Of a DNA stretch of 8,573 nucleotides, positions 6,583 through 8,573 are shown piece after piece. Origin of the DNA: Thermoplasmatota archaeon (GTDB lineage: Archaea > Thermoplasmatota > Penumbrarchaeia > Penumbrarchaeales > Penumbrarchaeaceae); NCBI GenBank assembly GCA_030595585.1, contig JAUVCY010000061.1, forward strand, positions 1 to 8,573. Direction: 5' to 3'. The notes under the pieces are model-generated. The model did not search any database. It saw only the letters and a program-made list of their open reading frames with translations, and was not told the DNA's origin. Numbering within the stretch: the first letter of the stretch is position 1; every line of letters starts with the position of its first letter. The translations under genes and the position numbers were made by a program.

Positions 6583-8573
6583 CTATTCCTCGGCACTTTG
6601 ATATGCATCATTTTCAATTTCATCTTGGTGCCTTTTGAATTTTACCATCAGGCCCAATGAGATCACACACAAGAATATCAACAAGATAATCGCAAAAGAG
6701 ATCATACAAATATCCCTCATATCATCGCCCTCGACAGCGTCTGGGTCATGGGGTTTTTCATCCTCCATCTTTTCTAGGTTGATATCCCCAATGTCCAGAA
6801 CCTTTTCGGCCTCAACAAATATTGTTATCTCGTAGGTCTGATACCCATCCTTCATTATTGTCAGATTCCACGCCCCATGGCTCAGCAGTTCATTGAAAAA
6901 GTCTGTTTTATAGACACGCACATCCAAACCATCAACCCTTTCAAGAGTGATATCAGATATCAATCCTTCACCAGTTCCATTTGCAGTGATATTGAACCTA
7001 AGAAACCCCTTATTAGTGACCTTGAAGGTATGCCCATTTTCAATTAATTTATTGCCCGCCCGATCCGTTCCGTTGATGGAAAAAGAGAACTCGGTTCCAG
7101 GGTCCAATTTAATCTCTGAAACGAGAAAGAGAGTTTTACCCTCCCACACCATTTTGAAATATTGGATATCCATCTCGATCTCAATTGCCGTCCTGTTCAT
7201 CTCCTCTGAAAACCTGAATTCGATAGTTGGTCGAAGTGGAAGACCATCCCGGTCCGAGATCAATCTTACATCAGGAGACCTTGTATCAACCGTGAAATTC
7301 AATTGATCTGAAAAAAAGTTGCCAATCACATCATGAGTTCGAAGTGATAGGGAGATATGGCCATCGGGCAGATCTTCCAACAGGATGCTATGATTCAACA
7401 GATCGATCTGATTGGAAATATCAAACCGTGTCATACCATTGAGAACCACTACAATGTCAATACCCTGAAGATCGCTCCAATTCCCTATTTCCTTCCATTT
7501 GATCATAACATCGGTCGTGTTCAGATAACTATCTGATCCAGGGCTTATGAACTGGAAGACGCAGGGGGATGGATCATAGGTAAAATTGGTGGATCTCTCA
7601 AATATCCTTCCAGCCCTGTCTATCAATTTGATAGTGAACGTATGTTGTCCTGCTGAGACATTGAAGAATTCCCACGTGTTCGTGAGATTATGAAGGGAAA
7701 GATCGATGGGATCACCATTGTCCAGTTTTATCAATGACCGATCGATCCCACTTCCAGAGTCATATGGGCCCCATGAGACCTTAACTGAACTTCCTCCAAT
7801 GATAGACCCTTCTTCTGGACTGATCGAAGAGATCCCAGGAGGTGAAAGATCAATGCAGAATCCAGTTTTCAGTTGATACTCCTTACCATTGTAAAGTCTG
7901 ACCTTAATGACCAAATAATTTTGACCCTCTGTTAAATTTTCAATAGTGAGTGGAGGGCTGTCGGGAAGAGTGAACCAATGAGTGGGGTCCATGTCGTCAT
8001 AATAATTATAGGTGCCATAGTGGATCATGCTTATGTTGCCCAGACCATCTTTCATTTCCCAATCAACGTTAAGATCTGAAACAAGGTAAATCTCACCTTC
8101 AAGAGGAGCGGTGATCTCCATGAAACCTGGATCACCATCGGGTTTGACCGACACGATAGTAACGAACCTGCTCTCCCGATCCCCTTTAAATGAGGTCATT
8201 GAATAATGGTATAACAGCTCGCTATCAGGAGGGCTGTCTGTGTATTCATATATCTGATAAAAATTGAAGTTTGAATGATCAATCTCATCTACCACGCTCA
8301 GGTTATCCACCGAGATCCCACGATATATCCGATAACCGTCGATATCTATCTCATTCCACGAGAACCGGGAGATCCAGGATAGTGTCACCTCTCCAATATC
8401 ATAGGAAAAAGCTTTGAATTCACCTGGAGGCAAGAGCTCATCAAATGAAATGATCGGATAGAGGTCGTATGATACAACAGTTCCATTTGCAGCCCTGATC
8501 TCCTGGGGAATATCAACAACGAGGTCGTTGTCTTCATCCGGCCCAAGATGGTCAGACCAGTGGTTTCCAACCT
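6583..8573 (-). CDS. Membrane-anchored surface protein with beta-helix end and Ig/FN3-like domains, N-terminus cut by window edge
   Basis: The frame is open to the right edge; 662 residues are visible, numbered here from 8571. No stop lies upstream, so internal TTG or ATG codons are not real starts. Residues 2-25 (GNHWSDHLGPDEDNDLVVDI) match the capping sequence that ends NosD/PbH1-type right-handed beta-helix domains in archaeal surface proteins. Next come an FN3-like module (about 55-140, WNEIDIDGYRIYRG), several Ig-like beta-sandwich modules (about 150-430) with recurring S-P-x-x-G and D-x-A/x-G-N motifs, an SbsA/Big_5-like stretch (RPTIEFRFSEEMN, 447-459) and a PEGA-like region (about 520-600). 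An acidic spacer leads to one membrane helix (about 621-642), then KFKRH and a short acidic tail, implying outside-N, inside-C topology. About fifteen N-x-S/T sequons fit heavy glycosylation. C239 and C336 could form a disulfide. Role is probably adhesion, carbohydrate binding or envelope structure. The 98-base spacer 6485-6582 to the converging regulator shows no clear terminator. Confidence 0.85.
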   Translation of the reverse strand, partial: VGNHWSDHLGPDEDNDLVVDIPQEIRAANGTVVSYDLYPIISFDELLPPGEFKAFSYDIGEVTLSWISRFSWNEIDIDGYRIYRGISVDNLSVVDEIDHSNFNFYQIYEYTDSPPDSELLYHYSMTSFKGDRESRFVTIVSVKPDGDPGFMEITAPLEGEIYLVSDLNVDWEMKDGLGNISMIHYGTYNYYDDMDPTHWFTLPDSPPLTIENLTEGQNYLVIKVRLYNGKEYQLKTGFCIDLSPPGISSISPEEGSIIGGSSVKVSWGPYDSGSGIDRSLIKLDNGDPIDLSLHNLTNTWEFFNVSAGQHTFTIKLIDRAGRIFERSTNFTYDPSPCVFQFISPGSDSYLNTTDVMIKWKEIGNWSDLQGIDIVVVLNGMTRFDISNQIDLLNHSILLEDLPDGHISLSLRTHDVIGNFFSDQLNFTVDTRSPDVRLISDRDGLPLRPTIEFRFSEEMNRTAIEIEMDIQYFKMVWEGKTLFLVSEIKLDPGTEFSFSINGTDRAGNKLIENGHTFKVTNKGFLRFNITANGTGEGLISDITLERVDGLDVRVYKTDFFNELLSHGAWNLTIMKDGYQTYEITIFVEAEKVLDIGDINLEKMEDEKPHDPDAVEGDDMRDICMISFAIILLIFLCVISLGLMVKFKRHQDEIENDAYQSAEE

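Noticed and set aside
8385..8433. TTG at 8433 as the start of the surface protein
   Set aside because: The frame stays open upstream to the window edge and encodes the beta-helix capping motif, so the true start lies outside the window.

Overview
The window looks archaeal, most likely from a Thermoplasmata-type euryarchaeon, with moderate confidence in the lineage. The evidence is AT-rich TATA-like boxes with little or no leader before some genes, a bacterio-opsin-activator type (HTH_10) regulator, a DUF483-like cysteine protein, and a large surface protein combining the end of a parallel beta-helix domain with Ig/FN3-like domains and a C-terminal membrane anchor. No rRNA, tRNA, CRISPR array or transposon was recognised.

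Left region (1-2262, minus strand): a GC-rich block. It holds trkH, the pore subunit of a Trk/Ktr potassium transporter, followed by a DUF483-like gene that runs off the left edge. The two lie 36 bases apart and in the same reading frame, and are probably cotranscribed. A 153-base spacer (2263-2415) contains a TATA box for trkH.

Centre (2416-6484): a divergent locus of lower GC. On the minus strand, a 321-residue lipocalin-like protein of the CrtC/AttH/DUF7064 type is translationally coupled, through an ATGA overlap, to a 791-residue phosphotransferase built like rifampin phosphotransferase (ATP-grasp domain, helical substrate domain, phospho-histidine swivel domain). On the plus strand, starting 53 bases away, is an HTH_10 regulator. 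The spacer has one AT-rich box that could serve as TATA element in both directions. A perfect 16-bp palindrome abuts the regulator start, and a perfect 18-bp palindrome lies inside its first codons. I read this as a small regulated module in which the lipocalin-like protein binds or modifies a hydrophobic molecule and the partner enzyme phosphorylates it. The substrate is unknown and this scheme is inference. This locus is the best candidate for something undescribed.

Right region (6583-8573, minus strand): the C-terminal part of a large secreted, membrane-anchored, probably glycosylated surface protein whose N-terminus lies beyond the right edge. It converges on the regulator gene across a 98-base spacer with no clear terminator.

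Hand-counted 60-base samples give 60-70% GC in the left block, about 43-45% in the central module and about 33% in the surface-protein gene, so the window is compositionally mosaic with the step near 2263.
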